From assembly GCA_903825465.1 (NCBI GenBank), contig CAIKAR010000018.1:1-64000 (forward strand): DNA of 64,000 nucleotides, given 5' to 3'. The position numbers were made by a program, and so were the translations under genes. Below the pieces are notes generated by a model. The model did not search any database and was not told the origin of the DNA. It worked only from the letters and a program-made list of their open reading frames with translations. Origin of the DNA: an uncultured Hyphomicrobiales bacterium. GTDB lineage: Bacteria > Pseudomonadota > Alphaproteobacteria > Rhizobiales > Beijerinckiaceae. Below, one piece after another: positions 37,226 to 46,277 of the stretch; position 1 is the stretch's first letter; each line of letters starts with the position of its first letter.

Positions 37226-38101
37226 TTATTCCCGCACCGGCTCGCCCTCGACCGTGCAGCGCCGCATCAACCGCCGCTCGCCGCGCGGAAAATCGGCGCG
37301 GGCGTGCACGGTGGCGAGGTTGTCCCACATGATAAAGTCGCCCAACGCCCATTTGTGCGCGTAAACGTGCCCGGGCCGCTCGACGATGTCGTAGAGCTCG
37401 GCGAGGATTTCATCGCTCTCGGATTTCGACATCCCCTGAATGCGCGCCGTCATCAGCCGATCGACGAACAACGCCTTCCGGCCCGTGTAGGGGTGGGTGA
37501 TGAACACCGGGTGATACCAGTGCGGCGCGTCGGAAATGTCGCCGTCGACATCGACCTGCGCGGTGCGCTTGTATTCGTGGATATGGAGCGCCTTCTTGCC
37601 GGCGAGATGTTTTTTCAGCCGCTCCGGCAACGCCTCGTAGGCGAGATAGGTGTTGGCGAACAGCGTGTCGCCGCCGCTCGACGGCAGTTCGACGCCATAC
37701 AGAAACGTGTAGCGATAGGGGCGGGAGGTGTAGCCGCTGTCGATGTGATACCACATGTCGCCGTCGCCGAAGGCGCCGATCGGCACGCCGTCGAGCTTGA
37801 TGTTCGACACAAGCAGGATCTTGGGGTCGAGTTGCAGCACGCCCTCGGTTTTGGCGCGCAAATGGTCGGGCGCCTGCTTGCGCGCGCCGAGTTCGCCAAA
37901 GCGCGCGGCGAAGGCGAGCTGTTGTTCTTGCGAGACGTCCTGCCCGCGAAAGAAGATCACGAGGTGTTCGTTCCACGCGCGCTGGATTTGCGCGACGACC
38001 TCGTCGGAAAGGCGCTTCGACAAATCCACGCCGCGGATTTCCGCGCCGCAGGGCCCGCCCATGGGAACGACTTCGATTGCCGAAGCGACTGAATCGAGCA
38101 T
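37226..38101 (-). CDS. TauD/TfdA family dioxygenase, second copy
   Basis: A 291-residue protein with His119-Ile-Asp121 in MWYHIDSGYTSRPYR and His266 in LATVHARADFP as iron ligands, and an arginine pair R275-R276 near the co-substrate site. It shares the arrangement and several blocks (FSNIKLDGVPIG and GDFIMWDNL) with the TauD enzyme at 23329. It begins MLDSVASAIEVVPMG. The likely action is oxygen and 2-oxoglutarate-dependent oxidation of an acid such as a sulfonate. A symmetric palindrome lies 21 bp before its start, probably an operator. Confidence 0.87.
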   Translation of the reverse strand: MLDSVASAIEVVPMGGPCGAEIRGVDLSKRLSDEVVAQIQRAWNEHLVIFFRGQDVSQEQQLAFAARFGELGARKQAPDHLRAKTEGVLQLDPKILLVSNIKLDGVPIGAFGDGDMWYHIDSGYTSRPYRYTFLYGVELPSSGGDTLFANTYLAYEALPERLKKHLAGKKALHIHEYKRTAQVDVDGDISDAPHWYHPVFITHPYTGRKALFVDRLMTARIQGMSKSESDEILAELYDIVERPGHVYAHKWALGDFIMWDNLATVHARADFPRGERRLMRRCTVEGEPVRE

Positions 38102-38121
38102 GCCCGCTCCCTCCCGATTTT

Positions 38122-38138
38122 GTGAAATATGATTTCAC
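38122..38138. promoter_or_regulatory. Candidate operator palindrome upstream of the TauD gene
   Basis: GTGAAAT and ATTTCAC are separated by 3 bp, a perfect 7-bp inverted repeat in an AT-rich island 20 bp from the dioxygenase start and 103 bp from the ccdA start. It has the size of a dimeric repressor site. No regulator gene is adjacent. Confidence 0.45.
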
Positions 38139-38240
38139 CCGATCTATCCGATTTGGAGCGAATGGGCAACGCGCGGCCCGCTCACGCGATCGTCAACAGA
38201 GACCGCTTCCGCCCCGGCAACGCTCGCGCTAAAAGGGGGC

Positions 38241-38972
38241 ATGGCCTCCGAAGTCACCTATGCCGCCGCCGCCGGCGCCGGCCTCCTGTCGTTTCTCAGC
38301 CCCTGCGTTTTGCCGCTGGCGCCGCCGTATCTCGCGTTCATCGCGGGCACGACGGTGGAGGAGCTGTCGTCAGGCGACGGCGGCCGCGCGCGCAAGGACG
38401 TGGCGCTCGCGGGCGCGCTCTTCGTTCTCGGATTTTCCACTGTTTTCACGATGCTGGGGGCGACAGCGTCTGTTTTTGGCCAAGCCATTCGGCAATATCT
38501 CGATGTGCTTTCGCTGCTGGCGGGCGTCGCCATCGTTGGCATGGGCCTCCACTTTCTCGGCGTTTTCCGCCTCGCGTTCCTTTATCGCGAGAAGCGCGTC
38601 GACGTGGCGAAGCCCGTCGGCTTGTGGGGCGCCTATGTCATGGGCCTCGCCTTCGCGTTTGGCTGGACGCCGTGCATCGGGCCGATCCTCGCGGCGATTC
38701 TCGCGGTCGCGGGCTCCGAGGACACCGTGGGCAAGGGCGCGGCGTTGCTCGCGGTCTATTCCGCCGGGCTGGGGCTGCCGTTCATGGCCGCCGCGTTCGC
38801 CATCGAACCTTGTTTCAGATTCGTCAAGCGCTTCTCGCGCCACTTTGGCGCGGTGGAAAAAACAGTGGGCGTTCTCCTCGTGATCACGGGAGTGGGATTC
38901 CTCACCGGTGGGATGCAAGCCATGTCGTTCTGGCTGCTCGAAACATTTCCCAGCCTCGGAAAACTCGGCTAG
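38241..38972 (+). CDS. ccdA: CcdA thiol-disulfide electron carrier
   Basis: A 243-residue membrane protein with six predicted helices. Cys22 in FLSPCVLPLAP in helix 1 and Cys145 in FGWTPCIGPI in helix 4 are the redox pair of the CcdA/DsbD-beta family. CcdA carries electrons from cytoplasmic thioredoxin to periplasmic proteins, for cytochrome c maturation or other disulfide reduction. No TlpA, CcmG or cytochrome genes accompany it, so its partner is unknown. It is preceded by AAAAGGGGG. It lies 29 bp before the MetE-core gene and may be co-transcribed with it. Confidence 0.9.
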   Translation: MASEVTYAAAAGAGLLSFLSPCVLPLAPPYLAFIAGTTVEELSSGDGGRARKDVALAGALFVLGFSTVFTMLGATASVFGQAIRQYLDVLSLLAGVAIVGMGLHFLGVFRLAFLYREKRVDVAKPVGLWGAYVMGLAFAFGWTPCIGPILAAILAVAGSEDTVGKGAALLAVYSAGLGLPFMAAAFAIEPCFRFVKRFSRHFGAVEKTVGVLLVITGVGFLTGGMQAMSFWLLETFPSLGKLG

Positions 38973-39001
38973 AAATCTCCCGGCTTTTTCGGGAGGATTT
39001 C

Positions 39002-40165
39002 ATGTCGCGGCTAAACGAGCGCTCGCAGCGCGTACTCACCACGCACACCGGCAGCTTGCCGCGGCCAGACGATCTCTCCGGCCTTTTGTTCAAGCGCATG
39101 ACGAAGCAACCCTTCGACGCGGCCCTGCTGGCCAAGCGCGAGCGCGAGGCGGTGACGGAGACCGTCGCGCAACAGATGAAGCTCGGCGTCGACATCGTCA
39201 GCGACGGCGAACAGTCGAAGACCAGCTTCCAGATTTACGCGACCGAGCGACTGAGCGGCATCGAGGCGATCGCGCCGAAGCCCGGCGAGCGCCGCACGCG
39301 CGAGAACATGGGCTTCCCCAATTTCTACAAGAACGGCGTTCACTCGGGCTCGGCGCAGGCGCGCTTCGCCTGCTCGGGGCCGCTCAAATACACCGGCCAC
39401 GCGCAGGTCGCCGCGGATATCGCCAATTTGAAGGCGGCGTTGAACGGCCGCGATCCCGTCGACGTGTTCATGCCGTCGGTGTCGCCGTCAAGCTGCGCCG
39501 GCCTGATGGAGAACCGCTTCTATAAAACCGACGAGGAGCATGTGTTCGCCGTCGCCGAGGCGATGCGCGAGGAATACGAAGCGATCGTCGCGGCCGGGTT
39601 CATGGTGCAGATCGACGATCCCCGCCTGGCGATGCACTACATGCTGTCGCCGGACGAAAGCGTCGCGGACGCGCGCAAGTGGGCGGCCAAGCGCATCGAG
39701 GCGCTGAACCACGCGCTGCGGAATATTCCCGAGAACAGGGTTCGCCACCACACCTGCTACGGCATCAACATGGGGCCGCGGGCGAGCGACATGGAAATGA
39801 AGGATCTCGTCGATCTCATCGTCACGATCAAGGCGGCGTTCTATTCGTTCGAGATGGCCAACCCGCGCCACGATCACGAATGGCGCGTGTGGAAAAGCGT
39901 CAAGCTGCCCGAGGGCCGCGTGTTGATGCCGGGCTGCGTCACGCACGCGTCGGTCATCGTGGAGCATCCCGAACTTGTCGCCGAGCGCATCGTGAAGGTC
40001 GCGGGAATCGTCGGCCGCGAGAACGTCATCGCCTCGACCGACTGTGGCTTCGCCTCGACGCTGGCGCCCGGCCAGCCGCCGGAGATCGAGCCGGAAATCG
40101 TGTGGGCGAAATTCGAGGCCCTGCGCGACGGCGCCGCGCTCGCGACGAAGGAATTGTGGAAATAG
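39002..40165 (+). CDS. MetE-core family protein (cobalamin-independent methionine synthase II-like)
   Basis: A 387-residue protein from ATG 39002, preceded by GGGAGGA. A longer open frame to 38129 overlaps ccdA. The zinc-binding set typical of MetE and related alkyl transferases is His250 and Cys252 in RHHTCYGINMGP, Glu284 in SFEMANP and Cys348 in STDCGFAS. It lacks the large N-terminal half of MetE, so it is a free-standing catalytic domain. Relatives transfer methyl or alkyl groups to thiols, including the epoxyalkane:coenzyme M transferases. The acceptor and donor here are unknown. A similar gene follows. Confidence 0.85.
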   Translation: MSRLNERSQRVLTTHTGSLPRPDDLSGLLFKRMTKQPFDAALLAKREREAVTETVAQQMKLGVDIVSDGEQSKTSFQIYATERLSGIEAIAPKPGERRTRENMGFPNFYKNGVHSGSAQARFACSGPLKYTGHAQVAADIANLKAALNGRDPVDVFMPSVSPSSCAGLMENRFYKTDEEHVFAVAEAMREEYEAIVAAGFMVQIDDPRLAMHYMLSPDESVADARKWAAKRIEALNHALRNIPENRVRHHTCYGINMGPRASDMEMKDLVDLIVTIKAAFYSFEMANPRHDHEWRVWKSVKLPEGRVLMPGCVTHASVIVEHPELVAERIVKVAGIVGRENVIASTDCGFASTLAPGQPPEIEPEIVWAKFEALRDGAALATKELWK

Positions 40166-40415
40166 CCGCTTGGCCGCCAGGCGTTTCCGCGCCGCGTGGG
40201 CGGCGAAAATAACCGACAGCGTGGTTCTGATCGACAAGGCCCACGCGCCTCCCACGCATGTCCCACGCGCGCGGCGCGTCGACGATGTCGCGTCTTCCAG
40301 GGCGCCCTGCGATCCGCGCGCGCTTGCCTGCGGCGCGGCGATGGGGCACATTGATTTCAAGCGTGGTCCGAATGGCGGGCGCGCGCGCGACCAATAAAAC
40401 ACAGGGAGCGAAAAA

Positions 40416-41429
40416 ATGCGGCTTCCCCCGCTGGCGACCACGAGCATCGGCAGCTTTCCGCGCCCGAATTGGCTTGCGACGACGCATGTCACGCGCGCTG
40501 AATTCACGGTGCCGAAGGAACATATGCAAGAGGCTTGCGACGACGCGACGATCGTCTGCCTGAAACATCAGGAGGAGCTCGATCTCGACATTGTCACCGA
40601 CGGCGAGCAGCGGCGCGAGGGATTCATTTTTCACATCGCGGGGCAGTGGGATGGCGTCGACACCGTCAATCTCGCCCGCAAGGAGCGCTACCGCAACCGC
40701 GTCGCGACGCACATGGTGCCGCGCATCGTCGGCAAGGTCTCGCGCCGGTCGGCGGCCGCGGTGGAGGACACGCGCTTCGCCAAGGCGCACACGAACCGTC
40801 CCCTCAAGATGCAGGTTCCCGGGCCGATGACGGTCGTCGACAGCTCCTTGAACGAATCCTACAAGGACGAGGCGGAACTGGCCTTCGACATCGCCGTCGC
40901 GCTCAACAAGGAATTGCTGGAACTGCAGGCGGCGGGCTGCGACGTCATCCAGATCGACGAGCCCGCGATGACGCGCTACCACGACAAATTGCGCGACTAC
41001 GGCGCGAAGGCGCTCGACCGCTGCCTTGAAGGCATAACGATCCCGACGCTTGTGCATCTTTGCTACGGTTATCCCGGCACCGCCAAAACGCATCAGCACG
41101 AATATCAATACACCGGCGTGTTGCCCGAACTGATGAAGACCCGGATCAGCGGCTTCACCGTCGAGTTTGGCCGCAGCCCCTTCGATCCCGACGTGCTCAA
41201 GCTGTGCGGCGACCGCATTGTCATGTTCGGCTGCGTCGATCCCGGCGCGAGTCCCGCGCCGACCGTGGATTCGGTGCGCAAACGCGTCGGCGACGCGCTG
41301 AAACACCTGTCGCCGCAACAGGTTTGGCTGGCGCCGGATTGCGGCCTGATGACGATCAGCCGCGAGCTGGAGACGCAAAAGATGCAAGTGATGGTCGCGG
41401 CGGCGAAGGCTCTGCGCGCGGAGCTTTAG
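40416..41429 (+). CDS. Second MetE-core family protein
   Basis: A 337-residue protein. Zinc ligands fit His214 and Cys216 in LVHLCYGYPG, Glu250 in FTVEFGRSP and Cys309 in LAPDCGLMT. It starts MRLPPLATTSIGSFPRP, and TSIGSFPR is the conserved MetE-type opening. It is not a simple copy of the preceding gene: its length and linkers differ. Placing two such enzymes together with two sulfur-type oxygenases hints at methyl transfer from a methylated sulfur compound. A 250-bp gap separates it from the first MetE-core gene, and the ABC receptor follows 41 bp later. Confidence 0.85.
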   Translation: MRLPPLATTSIGSFPRPNWLATTHVTRAEFTVPKEHMQEACDDATIVCLKHQEELDLDIVTDGEQRREGFIFHIAGQWDGVDTVNLARKERYRNRVATHMVPRIVGKVSRRSAAAVEDTRFAKAHTNRPLKMQVPGPMTVVDSSLNESYKDEAELAFDIAVALNKELLELQAAGCDVIQIDEPAMTRYHDKLRDYGAKALDRCLEGITIPTLVHLCYGYPGTAKTHQHEYQYTGVLPELMKTRISGFTVEFGRSPFDPDVLKLCGDRIVMFGCVDPGASPAPTVDSVRKRVGDALKHLSPQQVWLAPDCGLMTISRELETQKMQVMVAAAKALRAEL

Positions 41430-41470
41430 GCGCCCACGCGGCTTGAAGCGATCAACCGAGGGAGGCGACG

Positions 41471-43129
41471 ATGTTGAGGCGCGACTCGGCCGGCCGGCGT
41501 GCCGCGCGGCTGTTTGGTCCGGCGCTTGGCGCCATCTTGGCGGCGTGGGCCGGGTTCGCCGCGCCGGCCGCCGCGCAACAATCGACATCGCTCGATTCCT
41601 GCCCGGCGCGAAAGCCCGCGCTGCGCGTCGCGATGGTTTCGGGCGGCGAGATCTATTCATCGCATCCCGCTGAAACGCGCTTCAGCTCCACCCATTTCAC
41701 GCGGCTGCACCAGATCCCGCTGTTTGGCGCGAACCCGGAGGAAACGGCGCTCGACGCGCATTACGGCGTCGCCGAATCCTGGACATACCTGCCCGGCGCG
41801 AAGGGCATGATCGTTAAAATCCACGATGGCCTGACCTTCAACAACGGCGCGCCGATCACGGCCGAGGATGTCGCGTTCTCGCTCGCGCTCGTCAAAAGCA
41901 AATTCGCCGACTATCAGGGTTCGGGCTTGCTCAACGGCATCGGCGTGACGGCGAAGGCGCTGGACGCCAAAACCGTCGAGATCGATTTCGAGAAGGGTTC
42001 GCCGACCTTCGACGTCGAAATATCGGCGATGGTCTTCCCGGTCTACGTGACCTCCAAGGCCTATCATTCCAACGGCGAGATATCGCAGGAGGCCTTCGAC
42101 AAGTTCCGCGCCAATCCGTTGGCGGCGGGGCCTTATCGCGTGCTGGCGCGGCAGGCGAAGGATTTCATCACGCTCGTCGCCGACCGCCGCGACCCCGTGC
42201 TGGGCTGTCCGGTCTACGAACGCGTCGAAGTCCGCGAGGTGCTCGAAACCGGCACCCGCATGAACCAGTTCCGCACCGGCCAATTCGATCTGATTTCGGG
42301 AAGCCGTGAACTCGTCGATCAAGCGAAGGCGGCCGGCGCCAATGTCTACACCAAGCCCGACGGCAACATGGTGGGGTTCTATTTTTTCCAGACCGACCGC
42401 CCCGACAATGTGTTTCACGACGTGCGCCTGCGCCAGGCCGCCGCGTACGCCATCGACTACAAACTGCTGGAGGAGGCCATCTGGCTCAATCTCGGGATCA
42501 AGCCGTGGGGCTGCGCGTGGCCGCCGGCGACCGAAATCTCCCTCAAGAACCCGCGCTTCGCCAAGGCTTGCGGCACGCCCTATCCCTACGATCCCGACAA
42601 GGCGCGCTCGCTGCTGGCGGCGGCGGGCTATGCGCCTGGCAAGGGCCCCACGATCAGGCTCGAGTACAATGTCTCCTATCCCGAGGAGCCGGCCTTCGCC
42701 GAAGCGATACAGCCGATGCTGAACGCGGTTGGCTTCGACGCGCAAATCGCGCGGGTCACGCTCACGGAGCGTGATCGGCGCCGCACGTCCGGCGGACACG
42801 TGAATTCCATTCTGTTCTTCGGTTCGGGCGGCCGCTACACCTCGCTCGCCGGTTCGTGGTCCGTCTATGGTCCCGACCAGGGCTGGGGCCCAAAAGACGA
42901 TCAAGACGTTGTGCGCGCCCTGCAAAAAGCCTCCACCGCGACGACGGTCGAGGAATACATGGACGCCACCGCCGACCTCGCCGAACTCGTGCACGGCCGC
43001 GCCTATGGCCCGGGATTTTTCTCCGCCGGATCGGTCTGGTTCGCGCGCAAGGGCATTCCGGACTGGGGCGTTGAAAAAAGCAACGGCAGAGGCCCATTGA
43101 ACCTCTCGGCGCTGGCGACGAAGCGGTAG
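41471..43129 (+). CDS. Family 5 ABC substrate-binding protein (oligopeptide-type)
   Basis: A 552-residue secreted protein with a signal peptide ending APAAAQQ. It carries the SBP_bac_5 architecture: LPGAKGMIVKIHDGLTFNNGAPI, VFPVYVTSKAYH, then FHDVRLRQAAAYAIDYKLL near the hinge. It starts 41 bp after the MetE-core gene but is probably the receptor for the oligopeptide-type importer encoded across the following two units. Ligands of this family range from peptides to nickel and opines. Its stop is 9 bp from the convergent stop of the ATPase gene. Confidence 0.85.
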   Translation: MLRRDSAGRRAARLFGPALGAILAAWAGFAAPAAAQQSTSLDSCPARKPALRVAMVSGGEIYSSHPAETRFSSTHFTRLHQIPLFGANPEETALDAHYGVAESWTYLPGAKGMIVKIHDGLTFNNGAPITAEDVAFSLALVKSKFADYQGSGLLNGIGVTAKALDAKTVEIDFEKGSPTFDVEISAMVFPVYVTSKAYHSNGEISQEAFDKFRANPLAAGPYRVLARQAKDFITLVADRRDPVLGCPVYERVEVREVLETGTRMNQFRTGQFDLISGSRELVDQAKAAGANVYTKPDGNMVGFYFFQTDRPDNVFHDVRLRQAAAYAIDYKLLEEAIWLNLGIKPWGCAWPPATEISLKNPRFAKACGTPYPYDPDKARSLLAAAGYAPGKGPTIRLEYNVSYPEEPAFAEAIQPMLNAVGFDAQIARVTLTERDRRRTSGGHVNSILFFGSGGRYTSLAGSWSVYGPDQGWGPKDDQDVVRALQKASTATTVEEYMDATADLAELVHGRAYGPGFFSAGSVWFARKGIPDWGVEKSNGRGPLNLSALATKR

Positions 43130-43138
43130 CCGCCGCCC

Positions 43139-44116
43139 TCAATTCAAGTGGCACGCCGCGAAATGCCTCGGCGCGATCTCCTTCCATGGCGGCTCGATCT
43201 CGCCGCACACCGGCATGGCGAACGGGCAGCGCGCGCGCAGGCGGCAGCCCTGTTCGACACGCGGCGCCGCGACGCTGTCGTCCTTCAGCAGCACCTCTTC
43301 GCGGGTGTCGTCGGGATGGTCGGGCAGGGCGGCCGAGAACAACGCGCGCGTGTAGGGATGCGACGGTCTTTCGAACAGTTCCTCGGATTCCGCTAGTTCC
43401 ATCAACCGGCCCAAATACATCACGCCCACCATCTGGCTCATGTAGCGCACGGTGCCCAGGTGATGCGCGATGAAGACGTAGGAATATCCGCGCTCGTCGC
43501 GAAGCGCTTTCAGCAGGTTCATGATCTGCGCCCGGATCGACACGTCGAGCGAGGACACCGGCTCGTCGAGCACGATCAGTTCCGGCGACGAGGCGATGGC
43601 GCGCGCGATGGCGATGCGCTGGCGTTGGCCGCCGCTGAACTCGTGGGGAAATCCGCGAAGATCGTCGGCGCGCAGGCCCACCTGTTCCAGCGCGACGCGG
43701 GCGCGGTCGCGCCGCTCCGCCGCGCTCAGATCGACATTGAGCAACAAGGGCTCGGCGATGAAGTCGGCGACGCGCAGGCGCGGGTTCATCGAGGCGTTGG
43801 GGTCTTGAAAAACCGCCTGGACGCCGGCGCGAAACGCGCGCCGTCCGGCGGCGTCGAGGCCCGCGATGTCGCGCCCGCGCCACAACACCGCGCCGGACGT
43901 GGGTTTCTGGACGCCGAGGATGGCGCGCGCGGTCGTCGTCTTGCCGCAGCCGGATTCGCCCACGACGCTGAACGTCTCGCCCGCCATCACGTCGAAGCTG
44001 ACGCCGTCGACGGCCTTGACGTCGGCGTTTCCGCCGCGCTGAAAAAGCCCGCGGCGCGCGGCGAAGCGCACGTTGAGGTCGTCGACGCGCAGGAGCGGCG
44101 CGGCGGGGGCGCTCAC
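43139..44116 (-). CDS. Oligopeptide ABC ATPase, DppF type
   Basis: A 325-residue protein whose GTG overlaps the previous stop by 4 bp. Walker A is GESGCGKTT, the signature is FSGGQRQRIAIA and Walker B is LIVLDEPVSSLD. A C-terminal oligo-HPY region (HPYTRALFSAALP), with cysteines in GCRLRARCPFAMPVC that may bind an iron-sulfur cluster, marks the OppF/DppF family. It pairs with the ATPase upstream. An upstream in-frame start would extend into the previous gene and is not needed. Confidence 0.9.
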   Translation of the reverse strand: MSAPAAPLLRVDDLNVRFAARRGLFQRGGNADVKAVDGVSFDVMAGETFSVVGESGCGKTTTARAILGVQKPTSGAVLWRGRDIAGLDAAGRRAFRAGVQAVFQDPNASMNPRLRVADFIAEPLLLNVDLSAAERRDRARVALEQVGLRADDLRGFPHEFSGGQRQRIAIARAIASSPELIVLDEPVSSLDVSIRAQIMNLLKALRDERGYSYVFIAHHLGTVRYMSQMVGVMYLGRLMELAESEELFERPSHPYTRALFSAALPDHPDDTREEVLLKDDSVAAPRVEQGCRLRARCPFAMPVCGEIEPPWKEIAPRHFAACHLN

Positions 44117-45120
44117 AACGCCACCCGCGCCGCGTTGTCCACGCCCGATTGGAACACCTCTTCGGCGCGCCAGCATTCGGAAGCGCGGTCCTCGCCAATC
44201 GCGACGAGCGGCGGCTTTTCCGCGTGGCACCGCGGCTGCGCCAGTTCGCAGCGCGGCGCGAAGGAGCACCCAGCGGGCCGCGCGAAACCGCCCGCCGCCG
44301 CGCCGGGAATGGCGTAAAGGCGGTCGGCGCGCCGATCCAGCCGCGGCGACGAGCGCATCAACGCCGCCGTGTAGGGATGCGCCGGAGAATTGAAAATGGC
44401 CCGCGTTGGCGCGCGCTCGACGACGCGCCCCGCGTACATCACCACGACGTTGTCGCACATTCTCGCGACGACGCCGAAGTCGTGGGTGATGAACAGAAGC
44501 GCCAGCCCAAGCTCGCGCCTGAGCTCGCGCAGCAGCGCGAGGTAGCGCGCTTGAATCGTCGCGTCGAGCGCGGTGGTGGCCTCGTCGGCGATGAGCAGTT
44601 TCGGCCCGCAGGCGACCGCGATCGCGCCAACGACGCGCTGGCGCATGCCGCCGCTGAACTGGTGCGGATAATCGCGCAGCCGGGTTTCCGGCGCGGTCAC
44701 CTCGACGCGCCGCAAGCTTTCGATCACGCGGTCCAGGCGCGCTTTTCCACGCAGTCCCTGATGCAGGCCCACGGCCTCGCCGACCTGCCAGCCGACGCTG
44801 AAGACGGGATTGAGCGACGTCATCGGGTCTTGCGGAATCAACGCGATCTCGCCGCCGCGAATCCGGCGCATCTGGCGCTCGGTCTTGCCCAAAAGACTCT
44901 CGCCCTCGAAGCGAATGTCGCCGCCCGCGACGCGCGCGTGTGGACGCGGCAGGAGGCCCATGATCGACAGCGCCGTCATCGATTTGCCGCTGCCGGATTC
45001 GCCGACGACGCCCAACGACGCGCCGCGCTCGAGCGTGAAGCTCACGCCGTCAACGGCGCGGTTGACGCCTCTTCGCGTCGTCAAGTGCGTCTGGAGATTG
45101 TCTATCTCGAGCAAGGCCAC
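44113..45120 (-). CDS. Oligopeptide ABC ATPase, DppD type
   Basis: A 335-residue protein from a GTG at 45120 with GGGAGGGCG 6-8 bp upstream. Walker A is GESGSGKSM, signature [13 protein letters not shown] and Walker B is [12 protein letters not shown], followed by the HPYTAAL oligo-HPY region and the [14 protein letters not shown] cysteine cluster. It works with the DppF-type ATPase that overlaps its end. The gene reads away from the permease genes, and the 197-bp region between holds both promoters. A TTGACA at 45222-45227 might be part of a plus-strand promoter. Confidence 0.9.
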   Translation of the reverse strand: MALLEIDNLQTHLTTRRGVNRAVDGVSFTLERGASLGVVGESGSGKSMTALSIMGLLPRPHARVAGGDIRFEGESLLGKTERQMRRIRGGEIALIPQDPMTSLNPVFSVGWQVGEAVGLHQGLRGKARLDRVIESLRRVEVTAPETRLRDYPHQFSGGMRQRVVGAIAVACGPKLLIADEATTALDATIQARYLALLRELRRELGLALLFITHDFGVVARMCDNVVVMYAGRVVERAPTRAIFNSPAHPYTAALMRSSPRLDRRADRLYAIPGAAAGGFARPAGCSFAPRCELAQPRCHAEKPPLVAIGEDRASECWRAEEVFQSGVDNAARVAL

Positions 45121-45317
45121 CCGCCGCGCCCTCCCTGTCCGCGTTTCGATCGCGGCGATGGTGTTCGCCGATGTTAGGTCGCGCGTTCGCTCCGGGTCAA
45201 GCGACGGCTCGGGCGAATTTGTTGACACGCGCCAGCGGCGCGATATCGTGACCACGACGCGAGCAAAAAAACGCCGCGCGACGGCGCGAATAAAAAACAC
45301 CGCGCGGCGGCGGGAAC

Positions 45318-46277
45318 GTGGGAGGGCCGGCTATTCGTTACATCGGCGGCCGCCTGGTTCAGGCCCTTGTCACTTATGTTTTGTTCATGGCCGCGCTGTT
45401 CGTCGCGACGCGCGCGTCCGGCGATCCCGCCGCGCTCATCCTGCCGGCGGACGCGACGCCTGAAATGTTCGCAGCCGCGCGCCACAGCATCGGCACCGAC
45501 CGTCCCTATATCGAGCAATTCCTGATTTTTCTGCGCGGCATGGCGACGTTCGATTTCGGCCGTTCGATCGTCTATCGCGAACCCGTCGTCGATCTTATCG
45601 GACCGCGCCTTCTCGCGAGCTTCAAGCTGCAATTGGCGTCGTTGGCGCTCGTGGTCGTCACCGCGTTCCCGCTGGGCGTGCTGGCGGCGACCCACCGAGG
45701 CAAGGCGGTCGACCATGTCGCGCGTTTCGCGGCGGCGCTTGGCCAGGCCGCGCCGAGCTTCTGGGTCGGCCTCGCGCTGGTGGCGCTGTTTTCGGTCAAG
45801 CTCGGTTGGTTTCCCGCCGGCGGCATGGGCGATGGCGGCCTCGCCGACTGGCGCTTCTTCGTGCTGCCCACGGTCACCGGGTCGTTGTTTCTATTCGCGT
45901 CCCTGGTGAGGCTGCTGCGCTCGTCGATGCTTGAGACGTTGAACGCGGATTTCGTGACGCTGGCCCGCGCCAAGGGCGCGCCGGAGTGGCGGGTGGTCTG
46001 GCTGCACGTGCTGCGCAACGCGCTGTCGCCGGTCATGACGTTTATGGCGATCTGGATTGGCGCGGCGGCGTCGGGCTCCGTCGTCGTCGAGGTCGTGTTC
46101 GATTGGCCCGGCGTCGGCGCCATGTTTGTCGACGCCATTGGCTCGCATGATTTTCCAGTTATTCAAGCCGTCGTCGGCCTTGTCGCTGTCGCGGTGCTGG
46201 CGGCGAATCTCATTGTCGACGCGCTTTACACGGTGGTCGATCCGCGCGTGCGCCTCGTCGCGGAGGCCCACGCGTGA
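45318..46277 (+). CDS. Oligopeptide ABC permease, DppB type
   Basis: A 319-residue membrane protein starting at GTG 45318 (VGGPAIRYIGGRLVQALVTYV); the ribosome-binding site GGAGGG lies inside the first codons, so a start a few codons later such as ATT 45333 is also possible. It has six helices and the EAA loop in LARAKGAPEWRVVWLHVLRNAL, characteristic of DppB/OppB permeases. Its stop overlaps the next start by 4 bp (GTGA). It forms the importer with the DppC-type permease and the divergently encoded ATPases. Confidence 0.88.
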   Translation: MGGPAIRYIGGRLVQALVTYVLFMAALFVATRASGDPAALILPADATPEMFAAARHSIGTDRPYIEQFLIFLRGMATFDFGRSIVYREPVVDLIGPRLLASFKLQLASLALVVVTAFPLGVLAATHRGKAVDHVARFAAALGQAAPSFWVGLALVALFSVKLGWFPAGGMGDGGLADWRFFVLPTVTGSLFLFASLVRLLRSSMLETLNADFVTLARAKGAPEWRVVWLHVLRNALSPVMTFMAIWIGAAASGSVVVEVVFDWPGVGAMFVDAIGSHDFPVIQAVVGLVAVAVLAANLIVDALYTVVDPRVRLVAEAHA

